From the NCBI RefSeq assembly GCF_949987515.2, contig NC_082698.1, positions 34,004,070 through 34,068,069 on the forward strand: a stretch of 64,000 nucleotides of DNA, given 5' to 3'. The stretch's first letter is position 1, and each line of letters begins with the position of its first letter. A program made the translations under genes and the position numbers. Positions 12,701-27,700 of the stretch are shown here, in pieces. Source of the DNA: Delphinus delphis. Lineage: Eukaryota; Chordata; Mammalia; Artiodactyla; Delphinidae. The notes under the pieces were generated by a model. It was not told the origin of the DNA, made no database searches, and saw only the letters and a list, made by a program, of their open reading frames with translations.

Positions 12701-15700
12701 CTACTCTTGATTTGGGAAATGATTTGAGGCATCCCAAGGAAAGCTCCCAAACTAAAAAAATCACTTGAATCTTTTGCAGTGTCTGAACTGCTTTTCAGTG
12801 CTTTTCTGAACTGACTTTTTTTCCAGTCTTTTCTGCAAGAGGGCCATTCTGTATGTTCCATTGGGAGCATACAGAATGAATTTTTGTTTTTAATTCCTTG
12901 TCTTAAAAGAAGACACACATGCGATCATGTTGATTTCCTTTGAATGTTACAGGCTGGGTAAATACTCTTGTTGGTGGGCAGAAGGAAGGAGCCCGAGGTT
13001 TTATGTTTTTTATCATTAATGTGGACTTGACTGAGGAAGGATTATGTAAGTATTGACCTTTTTGTTTTTGAATGAAAATTGATTTCTTATGATTTACTTT
13101 TATTAACTTATGCTGTGGATCTGTTTTTTGCTGTAAAGCTATAAACACTTTAATTCATACCATTTTATCCATTGTATTTTTCATGTGTAACTTCATTTCA
13201 TGGATGATTTTCCCTCCTTAACAACTGATCATTATGTTGCACTTGTAAAATGTGTACTTGACTTTTTATTTGCTCATTTACTACCCCAAAGCCCCTTCAG
13301 TCACATATACCAAATCCTGGAGGGCGATGTGTATGGGACCCTAAAACCAGCCTCAGGGAGGTGAGAACTCACTCCATCTCTAAGAGGGACCATCTTCTAC
13401 TTACCTGACTTTACCTTAGGAGTGAGCTCATTGCTTTGAAGGATTCGAGGACTGAATGGTTTTTAAGTGTGCCCCTTTTTTCCAGTACATGTTGAAGATA
13501 TAATTTTGCACATGTTTCAATACATTCAGAAGTTACGTGCAGAAGGACCTCAAGAATGGGTTTTCCAAGAGTGCAAGGTACTTTTGTTTCACCAAAATTT
13601 TTCTTAAGGAATTTTTCAAGAAACAAATATATGTGAATTAATTTAAATATAAGGAAAAGGAAAGAAATCAGACTGCTTTTCTATCCCTCAGAAGAAAGTC
13701 AGCAGTTTCTTGAACTTTTATCTATCAGGGCTTACTCTATTCTCTGCCGGCCTGAAGTTGCATGAGCTGTGTCATTTTCAGATCTCGTGATAAAAATTTG
13801 TAGCATACTCTCAAAGAAACAGTGAATTGTTATATATATGATTGTGTTCTTAAAAGTGATTTTATTGTCGTATGTATGGAAAAGCCTGGCCTTTTTTTTT
13901 TTTTGCATAAAACAGAAGGTATTTGTCTTTTAAATGTTTAAAGCCTTCTTTTAAGAGTTTTTTAAAATATCTACTATATAATTAAGGACTATCAAGACTC
14001 TGAAATGTATTTTAGGATAAGAGATAACCTCTTTACATAGATAAAAGTTTAAAGGTATAATCTCTGCTTGTGAAACTTATGACAATAAGTTCTAATCAGG
14101 CTGCAGTTCTCTGAAAGGGTCAGCAAAATCGTCATGTATGCAACTGTTGGATCTCACAAGCTTCCTCCACAGTTTTCCTAATTCTTTGACTAATAGTTTC
14201 AACAGAATCATATTCTGTGTTTGTTATTTTCATTCATGTTCTGTACATTCCTAAATCAAGCATAGCTATTTTTTCAGGAAGTGTGATAGTTAAATATGGA
14301 GTAGAAAGTCTATAGTGCAAACCAATCCCCCCCAAAAAAAAAGTATTTCTAAATAATAGGTGACTTATGTCTAATTGATTTAATTTTTCGTTTAGGACTT
14401 GAATGCTGTTGCTTTTAGGTTTAAAGATAAAGAGAGGCCACGGGGTTATACCTCTAAGATTGCAGGAATATTGCATGTAAGTTTATTGTTATTTTACTCT
14501 GTACACTGGCATGTAGAGTATTTCAGTGATCTTGTATAAATAATATTACTTTCATTACTACACAAATGATAAAAATTGAAGGTATAGTCTAAAACTTTAG
14601 ACTTCGTAGCAACCAGGTAAAATTTGATGTGAAGACATTCTTTAAATCTTAATTTTCATCATCCTAAAAATCATCATCTGTAATATTTTCATTTCATAGA
14701 CATTTTGCTTGTTGGCTTTAAATATTTTTCAATTCTACAATGTGTCAGGTGCTACTTACGTGAAAGCTATAAATCATCCACTTTTCTCCATTTCCATTGC
14801 TACCACCCTCATATGAGCTACCAGCATTTCTTGCCTAGACTACCATCATAGTCTCTTACCTGGGTTCCCTGTTTGCCTTCTTCTGCCCCACCATAGTTTA
14901 TTTTTCCAGCCTCAGTGATCTTTGGAAGACCCAAATCAGATTGTTCCACTCCTCTGTGTCAAGTAAGTTTCCCATCAGAGTTGGAACAGATCTAAGTTTT
15001 TACCTTGACCTACATGGCAGTCTGGTCCCAGCCTCTCTCTGACTGAATTCCACACCACTTCCATTCCACTCCAGCTACACTGGCTATGTGCCTAATCTTC
15101 AAGCATTAAGTTTACTCCTCCCTCTCAGGGCCCTGACGTTTGCTGTTTTCTCTGCCTGGAACACTTCTGGTTTTTCCATGACTAGGTTCTTCTTATCATT
15201 TGGGTCTCCACTCAGATGTTCCTCCCTCAGAGAGACCTTCCCTGACCTCCCAGTCATGACCCTGCCCCTTTTAAAATTTTCTTCATAGCACCTATCACTA
15301 TAATGACAGTATTTGTTTGTTTGTTGTCTGCCTCCCTCCCAATTAGAATATAAGCTCCTTAGAGAGCAGGGACATCATCTGTCTTATCTACCATTGTATC
15401 CACAGCAGCACCTAGAACAGTGCCTGGCACAGAGTAGGTGTTCATTACATACTTGTTGAATGAATGAATCAGTCTATCAGTAAGTTGCTCGTACTAAAAA
15501 GCATCTTCTACATTATTTTTCTTTACTAACTGAAAATATAAGCCATTTTTCCTACACAACAACTCTCTAAATGCTTGTCTGATTTCATTCATAGAAATTT
15601 GAGTAGAAATTCTGTTTATTAAAATGTATGTACTTTATATTAAGAATCCTACAGGTGTCAGCACTTAATCATCAAATTTTCTTTATTAACAAGTACTCAG

Positions 15701-18700
15701 TTTTAGCTAGAGGTATTACTCACATTTTTCCCTGAAAAAATGTGATTTTGTTCTCTATAATGTAAGTGTGTTTAGGGGTTAACTGCAGAATCATCCCACA
15801 ATATGAAATTGTTTAAAGTGTGGTAGGAAAGAGAAAAGATTCAGAAATTTTTCCAGTGGAGTGAAATTTAATTGAAGGGAAGAGGGGGGTGTAAAATAGA
15901 GGATTTCACATGTTAGAGATCTGTTTGCTTTAATAAGTTAGAGTCTATTGTAGCCTTGCAAATTTTATTTATTTCTTTTTCTTTTAAAAAGTACTATCCC
16001 CTAGAAGAAGTGCTCACAGCTGAATATTTACTGGAAGAATTTAGACCCGATTTAATAGAGATGGTTCTCGATAAACTCAGACCAGAAAATGTCAGGTGAG
16101 TTGCTCTACAGATTTTCCTGTTACATACTAAATTTTCAAAAATGATTGGAATCTGAAAATTTGAAATTGTGAATAAAGTGCTTTTAAAGTTTTTATCAAG
16201 CATGATTACAAAAGTGGAGAGAATAAGTATAATGAAACAGTACCAAACTTAAACAGTCAGTACACGGCCGGTCTTTTTTATCTTTACCTACACTTGTTCA
16301 CTCATCCTCCCTCCACTCTATTTATTTAAATTAATTAACTAATTAATTAATTTTTGGCTGCATTGGGTCTTTGTTAGTGCGCCTGAGCTTTCTCTAGTTG
16401 CGGTGAGCAGGGGCTACTCTTCGTTGTGGTGCGCGAGCTTCTCATTGCAATGGCTTCTTTTGTTGTGGAGCACGGGCTCTAGGTGCACGGGCTTCAGTAG
16501 TTGTGGCACGTGGGCTCAGTAGTTGTTGCTTGCAGGCTCTAGAGCACAGGCTCGGTAGTTGTGGCACACAGGCTTAGTTGCTCCGTGGCATGTGGGATCT
16601 TCCTGGACCAGGGATGGAACCCGTGTCCCCTGCGTTGGCAGGTGGATTCTTAACCACTGTGCCACCAGGGAAGACCCTTCCCTCCACTCTAGATTATTTT
16701 AAGTCAATATCTCGAACACATGAAGATTCTTTTTTTTTAACATAATCATAATTTCATTATGAATAAAATATAGTAATAGATCGTCTTAACCTGGCTTCAT
16801 CCTTACTCAAATACTAGAAGTGTCAGCTCACTTATCTGGTTTAAAAAGCAAGTGAGGACACCCTCTTTTTTTTAAGTAGAAGTAAGGATTACAATCTCAG
16901 AATGCTTCTGACTGACCCGTTGTTAACCAGGAGATCAAAAGTTGGAGGAGCTCTTACAGTAACAAGTATTCCTGTTAGAGGAGGGTCAGCCCTAAAGAGC
17001 TTATGAACTACACGATATTTCTGCCTTAGAATTTAATTTCATCTATATTTTCTGAAGTCAAGAATAAAAGGAATACACTTGACTGGCACATACTTTGCAT
17101 TTTTTTCTTTTTCTCCTCTTTTGAGCACATATTTCCAAAATTCTCCTGGGAACTTAGTGATTGAGTAAATATGTTTTTTGGAATAGTCATTTTATGAATA
17201 AAATCAACAATGTGGTAGAACTTTTTGAAGAAAAAATCCTCTGACAGAACTATTCTATCAAAGTCGTTTTCCTAGTTACCATTGTTTGAACTTTTTCAGA
17301 TGTATCCCAGCAACAAACAGTAGGAAAATTAAGTTAAAAGGAATGTTGTTGCTGTTTACACAAATCTGTATATGTGATAAAATGACATAGAACTATACAC
17401 ACACATTGTACCAACACCAATTTTGTTTGTGCACATTGTACCAACATTGTACCAACACCAACACCGATTTATAATCTAATTTATAATACTTTTGATATTG
17501 TACTATATTATAATTATGTAAAATGTAACCATTGAGGGAAACTAGGTGAAGAGTACACAGGACTGCCCTGTACTATTTTTGCAACTTCCTAACTGTAGGA
17601 ATTTATTATTATATCAAAACAAAAACTTTTTAAGTTAAAAAAATTATTTTACAATAGCAACAAAAACATAAAATATTTAGGAATGAATTTAACCAAAGAT
17701 AAACAAGACCTCTACACAAAAAAACTACAAAACAGTGCCCAGAGATATTAAAGACCTTGTTTGTAGATTAGGAGACTTGATTTTATTAAAATGTCCATTC
17801 TCTCCCATTTGATTCACAGGCTTAGTGTAATCACAATCAAAATCCTAGTAGGCCTTTTTTTTCTTTTAGAAATTGGTAAGCTAATTCCAAAATTCATAAG
17901 GATCTACAAAAGACCTAGATTACCCATAACACTCTTGCACAAAAAAACAAAAGTTGGAGGACTAAAACTGCCAAATTTGAAAGCTTACTATAAAGCTACA
18001 GTACTTAAGACATTGTAGTATTGGCATAAAGATAGGCAAAGAAATCATTAGTACAGAACAGTGTCTAGAAATAAGCCCACACATATATGATCAATTGATT
18101 TCTTTTTTATTGTGGTAAAAAAAAAAACCCACATAACATAGTATTTATCATCTTAACCTTTTTTTGGCCATGCCATGCAGCATGTGGGATCTTACTTCCC
18201 AGACCAGGGATTGAATCCGTGCCCCCCTGCAGTGTAAGCCCAGAGTCTTAACCACCGGACCACCAGGGAGGTCCCCATCTCAACTGTTTTTAAGTGTACA
18301 ATTCAGTAGTGTTAAGTATATTTGTATTGTTGTGAAACGTCTCCAGAACTTTTTTATCTTGCAAAACTGAATCTATATCCATTAAACAACTCCTCTTACC
18401 CTTCCCAACCCCACCGTATCCTGTTCATAGCCGTTCTACTTTCTCTTTGTTTGAATTTGACTACTTAGATACCTAATATAGATGGACTCGTGAAACATGT
18501 CTTTATTTCACTTAGAATAACATCCTTAAGGTTCATCTATCTTGTAGCATGTGACAGGATTTCCTTCCTTTTTAATGCTAAATAGTATTCCATAGTATGT
18601 ATACACCACATTTTCTTTACCCATTAATCATTGGTCAGTTGATCTTTTTGACAAAAGCACCGACATAATTAAAATGGGAAAGGAAAATCTTTTCAACAAA

Positions 18701-21700
18701 TGGTGCTCTTCCACACGCTGCATAGCCACATGGAAGAAAAGGTTAAATGTGACCTTTACCTCACAACATTCACAAAAATTAATTTGAGATAGATCATAGA
18801 CCTCAGTATAAAGGCTAAAACTAGAAAACTTCTAGGAGAAAATACAGTTTGAAAATATCTTTAAAACCTTGAGATAAGCAAAGATAAGCAGTAATCATTA
18901 AAGAAAAGACATTGATAAATTGGACTTCATCAAGATTAAGAACTTCTATTCTTAAGGTGATTTATGCATTTGCTTAGATGATTAAAATACAAGGAAGAAA
19001 AATACTCAGAACACACGTTAAATCATTTTAGGTAAGTAAAGCAGTTTACTTATTTCTGTTTTCCTCAATGTACCTTATATATTCTGAAGAAAAAAAAAAA
19101 CACCTAAATTCTGTTGAATTTTATTATATACCTTCTAAAAACAAAACCTCCTATCAAAATGAGAGAAAGAGCTTTAAACTTAATCATAAAACTCAGTAAA
19201 CACTTTTTAAGGTTTCTTCACCTACTAGTCATGCTATCTTGGAGAGATCACTTTTTTCCTTCAACCAGTGTTTGTTGAATAACTAATGTGAAACCTCAGA
19301 GTTCATTATTCTGCAAAGGGGACATGTGAAAAGTTATATAATGTCATGAACACTTACTCTCATTTAATTTCCTGGAAAATTGCCCACCTGAAAAATGTAG
19401 TAGTGCTTTATCTTTCTATGTGATGCAAAATGATTTAGCAAAGTTGAAAACTATTGTACAAATACGAGGTAATCCTATTTAAGATTATATCATATAACAA
19501 AGATGTGCTTTTTTTGGCAAGAAAAATCATGATTTAATTATGTTCGTATAATTTTTGCAGCCCTAGATCCAGTTATTTGACCGTGCAACACTTTCTTTCT
19601 CTTTTTTTTTTGGCCTCACTGCGCAGCTTGTGGGATCTTAGTTCCCTGACCGGGGGTGGAACCTGCACCCTCAGCAATGAAAGTGTGGAGTCTTACCCAC
19701 TGGACTGCCGGGGAATTCCCAGACCCGGAAACATTTTATAGGAGTGAATTTGCCAGAGCATACATTTTACTTTTGTTAAAAATTGCCTGTTTCTAAATTC
19801 CGTATCTTATACAGTTAGAATTGAGAACCTCTTTTTCTCTCTACCTTCACCTTTAACAAAAAAGCACTTTTTCTCTATAAGATTGATCTCTGTGGCTGTT
19901 ATAATTGTAACTGCAGTCAGTGACATAGTGCAGAACAGCCTGGGATAATAATGGCAACTGCCAAGCCAGATTGGGGTTGCTGGAGGGTAAGATTATTTTC
20001 TTTAATACCCACTGAGACAAGTTTAGCATTGCGACCAGGTAGGAAAATTAATAGGAAAATCCTTCAGAATGAAAGGAACCTTAAAGGTCATTTAATCCAA
20101 CCTCTGTCAAGTATATATCTCTTCTGCAATATCTCTAACAAGTAGTTACCAGCCTCAGCTTAAATTCTTTCAAGGATGGGGAACTCATTAAATACCAAGG
20201 TAGCCAGTTTCATTTTTGCCAGTTCTAATTGTTAGAGAGTTCTTTTCAATGTTGAGACTTGATTTACCTTTTCAAAGATCTTTACCTGTTACTATTTCAT
20301 CATCATCATCACCCACCTTCTTTGATCCTATCATTTGGTGCCCATTTTACCATTTTAAACCTACAAATACAGCTATAGGGTTTTTGCCACATGCCTTGCT
20401 TAGGTCATAAATAAAGCCATTCGTTTGGGAGGAGTTATTCTCGGTAAATCCATGTAGGTCCCAGTGATAACTGTCTTCTTGTCCAGATGTTTGACAGTCT
20501 GACAGTTGACTGTAGAATTTTGTCAGGAGGTCAGTGCCTAATCCACTGGTTTATGGTTTTTAGGCCACACTCGTTTTCCTTTCTGAAAATCAGAGCATTT
20601 GCCCATCTTCAGTCTTCTGCCTCTTCTCCTGTCATCCATTAATTATAAAAGGTGATAGGCAATGATCCTGCTGGGATTTGTTAGTTGCCTAAGCATCAGA
20701 GAATGTGACTCATCTGTGTTGGAGATGTGAGTTCATTTGAGTCACCTGGCTGGCTCACTCACCGATCCTGAGCTTCAACTTTTTTCTGTTGTTTGGTCCA
20801 CCTTTGCACTTTAAAGATCCATGAAGTCCTGTATCTGCTAACATGGGATCAGCATATCACAATTTTTTTAATTAATAAATTAATTTTTCGGCTGTGTTGG
20901 GTCTTCGTTGCTGCGCGAAGGCTTTCTGTAGTTGTGCCGAGCGGGGGCTACTCTTCGTTGCGGCGCGCAGGCTTCTCATTGCGGTGGCTTCTCTTGTTTC
21001 AGAGCACGGCGCTAAGCGCACGGGCTTCAGTAGTTGTGGCACGTGGGCTTAGTTGCTCTGAGGCATGTGGGATCTTCCTGGACCTGAGATCAATCCTGTG
21101 TCCCCTGCATTGGCAAGCGGATTCTTTTTTTTTTTTTTTTTTTTTTGCGGTACGCTGGCCTCTCACTGTTGTGGCCTCTCCCGTTGCGGAGCACAGGCTC
21201 CGGACGCGCAGGCTCAGCAGCCATGGCTCACGGGCCTAGCTGCTCTGCGGCATGTGGGATCTTCCCGGACCGGGGCACGAACCCGTGTCCCCTGTATCGG
21301 CAGGCAGACTCTCAACCACTGCGCCACCAGGGAAGTCCAGCATATCACATTTTGCTTTAGGTCATGTGTCTCATTGGATTATGAGTTCCTGCCAGGTAGG
21401 AACTATGTTTTGTTTTGTTCTGTGTTGTTTTTAACATCTTTATTGGAGTATAACTGCTTTACAATGGTGTGTTAGTTTCTGCTTTATAACAAAGTGAATC
21501 AGTTATACATATACATATGTTCCCATATCTCTTCCCTCTTGCGTCTCCTTCCCTCCCACCCTCCCTATCCCACCCCTCTAGGTGGTCACAAAGCACCGAG
21601 CTGATCTCCCTGTGCCGTGCGGCTGCTTCCCACTAGCTATCTGTTTTACGTTTGGTAGTGTATATATGTCCATGCCACTCTCTCACTTTGTCACAGCTTA

Positions 21701-24700
21701 CCCTTCCCCCTCCCCATATCCTCAAGTCCATTCTCTAGTAGGTCTGTGTCTTTATTCCCATCTTACCCCTAGGTTCTTCATGACCTTATTTTTTTTTTCT
21801 TAGATTCCATATATGTGTTAGCATACGGTATTTGTTTTTCTCTTTCTGACTTATTTCACTATGTATGACAGACTCTAGGTCCATCCACCTCACTACAAAT
21901 AATTCAGTTTTGTTTCTTTTTATGGCTGAGTAATATTCCATTGTATATATGTGCCACATCTTCTTTATCCATTCATCCGATGGTGGACACTTAGGTTGCT
22001 TCCATGTCCTGGCTATTGTAAATAGAGCTGCAATGAACATTTTGGTACATGACTCTTTTTGAATTATGGTTTTCTCAGGGTATATGCCCAGTAGTGGGAT
22101 TGCTGGGTCGTATGGTAGTTCTATTTGTAGTTTTTTAAGGAACCTCCATACTGTTTTCCATAGTGGCTGTATCAATTTACATTCCCACCAGCAGTGCAAG
22201 AGTGTTCCCTTTTCTCCACACCCTCTCCAGCATTTATTGTTTCTAGATTTTTTGATGATGGCCATTCTGACCGGTGTGAGATGATATCTCATTGTAGTTT
22301 TGATTTGCATTTCTCTAATGATTAATGATGTTGAGTATTCTTTCATGTGTTTGTTGGCAATCTATATATCTTCTTTGGAGAAATGTCTATTTAGGTCTTC
22401 TGCCCATTTTTGGATTGGGTTTTTTGTTTTTTTGTTATTGAGCTGCATGTGCTGCTTGTAAATTTTGGAGATTAATCCTTTGTCAGCTGCTTCATTTGCA
22501 AATATTTTCTCCCATTCTGAGAGTTGTCTTTTGGTCTTGTTTATGGTTTCCTCTGCTGTGCAAAAGCTTTGAAGTTTCATTAGGTCCCATTTGTTTATTT
22601 TTGTTTTTATTTCCATTTCTCTAGGAGGTGGGTCAAAAAGGATCTTGCTGTGATTTATGTCATAGAGTGTTCTGCCTGTGTTTTCCTCTAAGAGTTTGAT
22701 AGTTTCTGGCCTTACATTTAGATCTTTAATCCATTTTGAGCTTATTTTTGTGTATGGTGTTAGGGAGTGTTCTAATCTCATACTTTTACATGTACCTGTC
22801 CAGTTTTCCCAGCACCACTTATGGAAAAGGCTGTCTTTTCTCCACTGTATATTCTTGCCTCCTTTATCAAAGATAAGGTGACCATATGTGCGTGGGTTTA
22901 TCTCTGGGCTTTCTATCCTGTTCCATTGATCTATATTTCTGTTTTTGTGCCAGTACCATACTGTCTTGATTACTGTAGCTTTGTGGTATACTCTGAAGTC
23001 AGGGAACCTGATTCCTCCAGCTCCGTTTTTCGTTCTCAAGATTGCTTTGGCTATTCGGGGTCTTTTGTGTTTACATACAAATTGTGAAATTTTTTGTTCT
23101 AGTTCTGTGAAAAATGCCAGTGGTAGTTTGATAGGGATTGCATTGAATCTGTAGATTGCTTTGGGTAGTAGAGTCATTTTCACAATGTTGATTCTTCCAA
23201 TCCAAGAACGTGGTATATCTCTCCATCTATTTGTATCATCTTTAATTTGTTTCATCAGTGTCTTATAATTTTCTACATACAGGTCTTTTGTCTCCTTAGG
23301 TTTATTCCTAGATATTTTATTCTTTTTGTTGCAGTGGTAAATGGGAGTGTTTTCTTAATTTCATTTTCATATTTTTCGTCATTAGTGTATAGGAATGCCA
23401 GAGATTTCTGTGCATTAATTTTGTATCCTGCTACTTTACCAAATTCATTGATTAGCTCTAGTAGTTTTCTGGTAGCATCTTTGGGATTCTCTATTTATAG
23501 TATCATGTCATCTGCAAACAGTGACAGCTTTACTTCTTCTTTTCTGATTTGGATTCCTTTTATTCCTTTTTCTTCTCTGATTGCTGTGGCTAAAACTTCC
23601 AAAACTATGTTGAATAAGAGTGGTGGAGTGGGCAGCCTTGTCTTGTTCCTGATCTTAGTGGAAATGGTTTCAGTTTTTCACCATTGAGAATGATGTTGGC
23701 TGTGGGTTTGTCATATATGGCCTTTATTATGTTGAGGAAAGTTCCCTCTGTGCCTACTTTCTGCAGGGTTTTTATCATAAATGGGTGTTGAATTATGTCA
23801 AAAGCTTTCTCTACATCTATTGAGATGATCATATGGTTTTTCTCCTTCAGTTTGTTAATATGGTGTATCACATTGATTGATTTGCATATACTGAAGAATC
23901 CTTGCATTCCTGGAATAAACCCCACTTGATCATGGTGTATGATCCTTTTAATGTACTGTTGGATTCTGTTTGCTAGTATTTTGTTTAGGATTTTTGCATC
24001 TATGTTCATCAGTGATATTGGCCTGTAGTTTTCTTTCTTTGTGACATCTTTGTCTGGTTTTGGTATCAGGGTGATGGTGGCCCTGTAGAATGAGTTTGGG
24101 AGTGTTCCTCCCTCTGCTATATTTTGGAAGAGTTTGAGAAGGATAGGTGTTAGCTCTTCTCTAAATGTTTGATAGAATTCGCCTGTGAACCCATCTGGTC
24201 CTGAGCTTTTGTTTGTTGGAAGATTTTTAATCATAGTCTCAATTTCAGTGCTGGTGATTGGTCTGTTCATATTTTCTATTTCTTCCTGGTTCAGTCTTGG
24301 CAGGTTGTGCATTTCTAAGAATTTGTCCATTTCTTCCAGGTTGTCCATTTTATTGGCATAGAGTTAGTCGTAGTAATCTCTCATGATCTTTTGTATTTCT
24401 GCAGTGTCAGTTGTTACTTCTCCTTTTTCATTTCTAATTCTATTGATTTGAGTCCTCTCCCTCTTTTTCTTGATGAGTCTGGCTAATGGTTTATCAATTT
24501 TGTTTATCTTTTCAAAGAACCAGCTTTTAGTTTTATTGATCTTTGCTATTGTTTCCTTCATTTCTTTTTCATTTATTTCTGATCTGATCTTTATGATTTC
24601 TTTCCTTCTGTTAACTTTGTGGTTTTTTTGTTCTTCTTTCTCTAATTGCTTTAGGTGCAAGGTTAGGTTGTTTATTTGAGATGTTTCCTGTTTCTTAAGG

Positions 24701-27700
24701 TAGGATTGTATTGCTATAAACTTCCCTCTTAGAACTGGTTTTGCTGCATCCCATAGATTTTGGGTTGTCGTGTCTCCATTGTCATTTGTTTCTAGGTATT
24801 TTTTAATTTCCTCTTTGATTTCTTCAGTGATCACTTCGTTATTAAATAGTGTATTGTTTAGCCTCCATGTGTTTGTATTTCTTACAGATCTTTTCCTGTA
24901 ATTGATATCTAGTCTCATAGCGTTGTGGTCAGAAAAGATACTTGATACGATTTCAATTTTCTTAAATTTACCAAGGCTTGATTTGTGACCCAAGATATGA
25001 CCTATCCTGGAGAATGTTCCATGAGCACTTGAGAAGAATGTGTATTCTGTTGTTTTTGTATGTAATGTCCTATAAATATCAATTAAGTCTGTCTTGTTTA
25101 ATGTATCATTTAAAGCTTGTGTCTCCTTATTTATTTTCATTTTGGATGATCTGTCCATTGGTGAAAGTGGGGTGTTAAAGTCCCCTATTATGAATGTGTT
25201 ACTGTTGATTTCCCCTTTTATGGCTGTTAGTATTTGCCTTATGTATTGAGGTGCTCCTATGTTGGGTGCATAAATATTTACAATTGTTATATCTTATTCT
25301 TGGATCAGTCCCTTGATCATTATGTAGTGTCCTTCTTTGTCTCTTGTAATACTGTTTATTTTAAAGTCTATTTTGTCTGATACAAGAATTGCTACTCCAG
25401 CTTTCTTCTGATTTCCATTTGCATGGAATATCTTTTTCCATCTCCTCACTTTCAGTCTGTATGTGTCCCTAGGTCTGAAGTGGGTCTCTTGTAGACAGCA
25501 TATATATGGGTCTTGTTTTTGTATCCATTCGGCCAGTCTGTGTCTTTTGGTGGGAGCATTTAATCCATCTACATTTAAGGTAATTATTGATATGTATGTT
25601 CCTATTCCTATTTTCTTAATTGTTTTGGGTTTGTTATTGTAGGTCTTTTCCTTCTCTTGTGTTTCTTGCCTAGAGAAGTTCCTTTAGCATTTGTTGTAAA
25701 GCTGGTTTGGTGGTGCTGAACTCTCTCAGCTTTTGCTTGTCTGTTAAGGTTTTAATTTCTCCATCAAATCTGAATGAGATCCTTGCTGGGTAGAGTAATC
25801 TTGGTTGTAGGTTTTTCTCCTTCATCACTTTAAACATGTCCTGTCAGTCCCTTCTGGCTTGCAGTTTCTGCTGAAAGATCAGCTGTTAACCTTATGGGGA
25901 TTCCCTTGTGTGTTATTTTTCCCTTGCTGCTTTTAATATGTTCTCTTTGTATTTAATTTTTGACAGTTTGATTAATATGTGTCTTGGTGTGTTTCTTCTT
26001 GGATTTATCCTGTATGGGACTCTCTGTGCTTCCTGGACTTGATTAACTATTTCCTTTCCCATATTAGGGAAGTTTTCAACTATAATCTCTTCAAATATTT
26101 TCTCAGTCCCTTTCTTTTTCTCTTCTTCTTCTGGGACCCCTATAATTCAAATGTTGGTGTGTTTAATGTTGTTCCAGAGGTCTCTGAGACTGTCCTCAGT
26201 TCTTTTCATTCTTTTTTCTTTATTCTGCTCTGCATTAGTTATTTCCACTATTTTATCTTCCAGGTCACTTATCCGTTCTTCTGCCTCAGTTATTCTGCTA
26301 TTGATCCCTTCTAGAGTATTTTTAATTTCATTTATTGTGTTGTTCATCATTGCTTGTTTCATCTTTAGTTCTTCTAGGTCCTTGTTAAATGTTTCTTGCA
26401 TTTTCTCTATTCTATTTCCAAGATTTTAGATCATCTTTACTGTCATTATTCTGAATTCTTTTTCAGGTAGACTGCCTATTTCTTCTTCATTTGTTAGGTT
26501 TGGTGGGTTTTTATCTTGCTCCTTCATCTGCTGTGTGTTTTTCTGTCTTCTCATTTTGCTTATCTTACTGTGTTTGGGGTCTCCTTTTCACAGGCTGCAA
26601 GTTCGTATTTCCCATTGGTTTTGGTGTCTGCCCCCAGTGGCTAAGATTGGTTCAGTGGGTTGTGTAGGCTTCCTGGTGAGGGGACTAGTGCCTGTGTTCT
26701 GGTGGATGAGGCTAGATCTTGTCTTTCTGGTGGGCAGGTCCATGTCTGGTGGTGTGTTTTGGGGTGTCTGTGGCCTTATTATGATTTTAGGCAGCCTCTC
26801 TGCTAATGGGTGGGGTTGTGTTCCTGTCTTGCTAGTTGTTTGGCATAGGGTGTCCAGCACTGTAGCTTGCTGGTCGTTGAGTGAAGCTGGGTGTTGGTGT
26901 TGAGATGGAGATCTCTGGGAGATTTTTGCCGTTTGATATTATGTGGAGCTGGGAGGTCTCTTGTGGACCAGTGTCCTGAAGTTGGCTCTCCCACCTCAGA
27001 GGCACAGCACTGACTCCTGGCTGCAGCACCAAGAGCCTTTCATCCACACGGCTCAGAATAAAAGGGAGAAAAAGAAGAAAGAAAAAGAAAGGAAGGAAGG
27101 AAGGAAGGGGATAAAATAAAATAAAGTAAAATAAAATTATTAAAATAAAAAATAATTATTAAGAAAGGTTGTTTTTTTTTTTTGTTTTGTTTTGTTTTTG
27201 CGGTATGCGGGCCTCTCACTGTTGTGGCCTCTCCCGTTGTGGAGCACAGGCTCCGGACTCGCAGACTCAGCGGCCACAGCCCACGGGCTCAGCCGCTCCG
27301 CGGCATGTAGGATCTTCCCGGACCGGGGCATGAACCCGTGTCCCCTGCATCGGCAGGCAGACTCTCAACCACTGCGCCACCAGGGAAAACCAGAAAACAA
27401 TTTTTTAAAGTAAAAAACAAACAAACAAAAAAACGGACGGACAGAACCCTAGGACAAATGGTGAAAGCAAAGCTATACAGACAAAATGTCACACAGAAGC
27501 ATACACATACATACTCACAAAAAGAGGAGAAAGGGAAAAAATAATGTATCTTGCTCTCAAAGTCCACCTCCTCAATTTGGGATGATTCGTTGTCTATTCA
27601 GGTATTCCACCGATGCAGGGTACATCAAGTTGATTGTGGAGATTTAATCCGCTGCCCCTGAGGCTGCTGGGAGAAATTTCCCTTTCTCTTCTTTGTTCGC

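Larger units (their letters stand above)
17345..18975 (+). mobile_element. Old sense L1 cluster (3' end piece plus ORF2 remnant)
   Basis: At 17345-17640 the text resembles an old L1 3' end ('gtactatttttgcaacttcc'). From 17640 an L1 ORF2 remnant begins, including a 75-residue open piece (17791-18018) with reverse-transcriptase C-terminal wording such as [12 protein letters not shown] and [16 protein letters not shown]. It stops at about 18105 and resumes at about 18640 ('atggtgctcttccacac') through 18975. The gap is filled by a later antisense insertion. All frames are decayed. Confidence 0.7.

Noticed and set aside
22066..23687. Open frames on the plus strand of up to 146 residues
   Set aside because: They are shadows of the L1 ORF2 on the minus strand; no family is recognisable in them.
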